Below, piece by piece: positions 61,554 to 64,000 of a DNA stretch of 64,000 nt; the first letter of the stretch is position 1, and the number at the start of each line of letters is the position of its first letter. Under the pieces are notes generated by a model. That model saw only the letters and a list, made by a program, of their open reading frames with translations, ran no database searches and was not told the DNA's origin. Position numbers and translations under genes: made by a program. This stretch comes from Pyrenochaeta sp. MPI-SDFR-AT-0127 (Eukaryota > Ascomycota > Dothideomycetes > Pleosporales > Cucurbitariaceae): assembly GCA_020747015.1 (NCBI GenBank), contig JAGTJM010000030.1, positions 62,001-126,000 of the forward strand, in the 5' to 3' direction.

Positions 61554-64000
61554 CTACCTCCTCTCCCTCTCCCGCTCAACCCGCTCCATCTCCCTCTCTA
61601 CATCGCCCTCTGTTCTCACGCCGCCTCGCCGGGCTTTGGCATTCTTCCTCAAGCCAGCAGCAAAGAGGTTGGCGATATTGTCATCGCCAGTTGCACCGCT
61701 CTTCCTCCGCTTGTCGCGATGAGAGGCAGGACCGGTTGGTGCTTTGATGTCTGCCTTGGGTCCGCGGGGAGGGGCATCGCTACGCGGGCCTTCACTGCGT
61801 TCCTCGGTGTCGATGTCGTCGCGTGAGCGTTTAGAAGAGAGCGAAGGCCGGGACGAGGCATGAATGCGTGAGTGTAAGCTCTTGCTAACCACATCCCGCT
61901 GGCTCTTGTCCACCTTTTCCCTACTATCCCTTTCTCGCGCATTCCTCTCTCTTTCAGCAGCGTAATGATCCTGGCCCATGGTCGAAGCTGGCCCAGTTGG
62001 AGTTGCTGGTCCACTTGGCAACGAACTTGCACTACTCTTCCTCCGATGATCCCTACTATCAGCACGCTCTTTGTTACGATCTGCAGCTGGTCCTTTGGGT
62101 GGCTGAAATGCTCTTGGGCCACTAGGGGCCTGAGTCGGCGGTGCCATGACAACATTCTTCGAGCGTCCTTTGATAGAGAAGCCATTTCCCGAAGGTCCCT
62201 TGGGGGCGTTCAGCGGTGGCGAGACAGCCCGCTTCTTCATCATTTGGCCTACTACGTCTTCTTCCTTCTGAGGTTGCGGAGACTTTTCTTTCAAATCGCG
62301 GTCATCGCGGTCATCATCCCGATCTCGCTCGCGGTCACGATCTTTGCGGCTTCGGCGAGAGGAGCGGTGCTTATCATCATCATAATCCCGCTCATCATCT
62401 TCTGCTTCGCGGTCTCGGCGACGCCTGCGGTCTTTGTCTTTGTCGCGGGCTCGATCTTTCTCACGGTCGTAATCGTAGTCTCGATCGCGTTCTTTGCGAT
62501 CTTTGCGATCCCGATCACGTTCCTTATCCCGTGATCGGTCTCGCTCACGGTACTTCTCCTTGTCACTGCTTCTATGCTTGCGACGAGAACTTCCATCTGA
62601 CTCTTTCTCACCATTCTTGTAAGCATCGTCATCGTCGTACTTATCGTCGTCAAAAGACCGTGAGCGATGGCGGCGACGGTGCTCCTTGCTTCGATCACGG
62701 TGTGAGCGCGAGGAACGATGCTTATCCTTGTCACGACGACTACTGCGGTACTTTGACTCTACCGATGTACTACGAGTTCTGTTACCGCGACTGTCCCGAT
62801 CATCTCGGTGCCGGTCATCGTAGTCTTTACCGCGCTCATCATGACGAGAAGAGCGGTGTTGTCGACGCTCTTTGCGGTGATCATAGTCTTCCTCAGCGTT
62901 TGGCGTGAGTGATCGACCACGATCCTCTCGTCGCGACTCTCGATCTCCTGAACGGGAGCGCTCTCGCTGTTCTTCCTTCTTATCGTCATCCCTTGGTCGT
63001 GACTTTGATCGAGACCGTGAGCGTGTGACTGACCGCTCCTTCACCCGTAAACTCTCGTCTCGCAGAGGCGATCGTCTGCATTGATGTCAATCATCGTCAA
63101 CTTGATATATGCTGCATGGAGTTACTTACGATCGAACCCTCCGCTGTGGGCTACCAGGTGCGGCTTCTTGAGCTGGTGTGACACTCTTGGGGACTGGGTT
63201 GTAACGCGTGCTATTCACCCGACTTGAAAAGCCAGTGTTGGGTCGCCCTTCTCGCATAGCACGTGGACCCGTGGGCGCTCCTACAACACCCATACCAACA
63301 GGTTCTGCGGGTTGGCCTGTCAATACCGTAGCAGCGCCATATGCTCCATTGTTGAAGCCGCCACGAGACACATAATTGTTATTGCTGTGGTATCCCATGT
63401 TCATATTCATGTTTGGGTCGAATGAGTTCATTTGCGCCTGGTTCATCATGCCATGGGCGTATGCCATGTTCGATTGCATACCATTACCCATTGTGGACTG
63501 AGCGAAGCTCTCCGCATCAACGTCGCCTGAGTCAACAGTCTGAATTTTGTTCAAACCACCGCCCTGAATCGTCGCATCTGGGTCGCCTCCTGCCGGGTTA
63601 GTACCATCGCCAGTATTCATGCCAGTAGTACCAGCGGTAGCCTCATGTGCAGCCTGGGGTGCGCCATCGGCATTCTCCTTACCTTCCTCAGTGGGCTCTG
63701 CGGGTGCACCCGTCTGCGCACCCTCAGCCTTTGCCTCAGGAGCAGGGTTAGCAGTACCGTCAGGCGACTGGCCGTCACGCTGCTTGAAGACACACTTGTC
63801 AGTTGTTGAAATTGGAGACTTGCCGACCGATAAAGACGGACTCGGCAGAAGATTATGAAATCGACGTACGTTGTGCGCGAGAGCACTATGACTTTCAGGA
63901 CGGCTGCTCGCGTTCTGGAAACCAGGACCAGAGCCTCCATAGCTGCCATTCCTATTGTTTCGCTGGGGATACGCTCCCCCTTGATTGGCATGGAAACGAT
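61554..64000 (-). CDS. RS/RD-repeat nuclear protein, C-terminal part (runs off right edge)
   Basis: Exon 63075-61554 and an upstream exon from 63130 to beyond 64000, intron 54 nt (GTAAGT...ATGCAG) within a Ser codon. The frame stays open to the window end, so the N-terminus is missing. Visible order: a Gly/Asn/Gln-rich part (YGGSGPGFQ), an Ala/Pro/Glu-rich part, an Asn/Met-rich part (NMNMNMGYHSNN), PTGPRAMREGRP, then about 300 residues of Arg-Ser, Arg-Asp and Arg-Glu repeats, and a tail with several PxGP motifs and GFSIKGRSK. Such composition is typical of nuclear-speckle pre-mRNA-processing factors, but no RNA-binding domain is inside the window, so its exact role is not assigned. A possible further intron of 75 nt (GTACGT at about 63870 to GACAAG at about 63795) would keep the frame and cannot be decided here. 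Confidence 0.8.

Noticed and set aside
61965..62908. Plus-strand open frames, one rich in Ile/Val and one in His/Cys
   Set aside because: Antisense shadows of the Arg/Asp/Ser repeats of the RS-rich gene.
1..64000. CRISPR arrays, bacterial operons, rRNA, intact transposases or retroelement polyproteins
   Set aside because: None seen; gene structure is eukaryotic, and the only repeats found are the few short ones listed.

Overview
The window looks like nuclear DNA from a filamentous ascomycete (Pezizomycotina; I favour Dothideomycetes, but that is an inference). The evidence is short GT-AG introns of 43-75 nt in most spliced genes, compact housekeeping genes, a HET-domain gene, fungal-type small secreted proteins, and long gene-poor stretches between gene islands.

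Layout. 0-1.6 kb: 5' part of an EST1/SMG7-like gene running off the left edge. 1.6-9.9 kb: gene-poor. 9.9-11.8 kb: an MFS transporter. 13.3 kb: a serine tRNA-like gene with an intron and a damaged acceptor stem. 13.7-15.7 kb: a HET-domain gene carrying two frame breaks. 17.8-19.1 kb: ALG5. 19-26 kb: gene-poor, with small two-exon genes. 26.3-27.6 kb: a kelch protein. 28.9-32.5 kb: a divergent pair, CaiB/BaiF-type CoA-transferase and cytochrome P450. 32.5-38.9 kb: gene-poor, one small candidate gene. 38.9-40.9 kb: two unrelated secreted, effector-like proteins. 43.1-63.6+ kb: a dense housekeeping block with midasin (4,894 aa, one exon), mitochondrial ribosomal protein L12, CTD kinase gamma subunit, pyrroline-5-carboxylate reductase, and an RS/RD-rich nuclear protein running off the right edge.

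The least ordinary content is in the gene-poor parts. Four loci (about 16.1, 23.3, 25.8 and 41.9 kb; two on each strand) encode or once encoded very small proteins sharing a C-terminal motif of the type E-(L/F)-E-F/L-x-x-(I/V/M)-G-(A/S)-Q-F. Three can be modelled as two-exon genes of 83-91 codons with an intron in the same phase just upstream of the shared part; two of these three, plus the fourth (frameshifted) locus, also carry a C-x-C motif right after the intron. I do not recognise the family. Other signs of duplication are an orphan copy of part of the first exon of the EST1-like gene at 21.7 kb, and a pair of dispersed repeats (2.0 and 33.2 kb) whose differences are mostly C:G to T:A transitions.

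The housekeeping genes share no single pathway: ribosome assembly (midasin), mitochondrial translation (L12), transcription-linked CTD phosphorylation (CTK3), proline synthesis (P5CR) and N-glycosylation (ALG5). The CoA-transferase/P450 pair could share a promoter region and a metabolic role, which is inference only.
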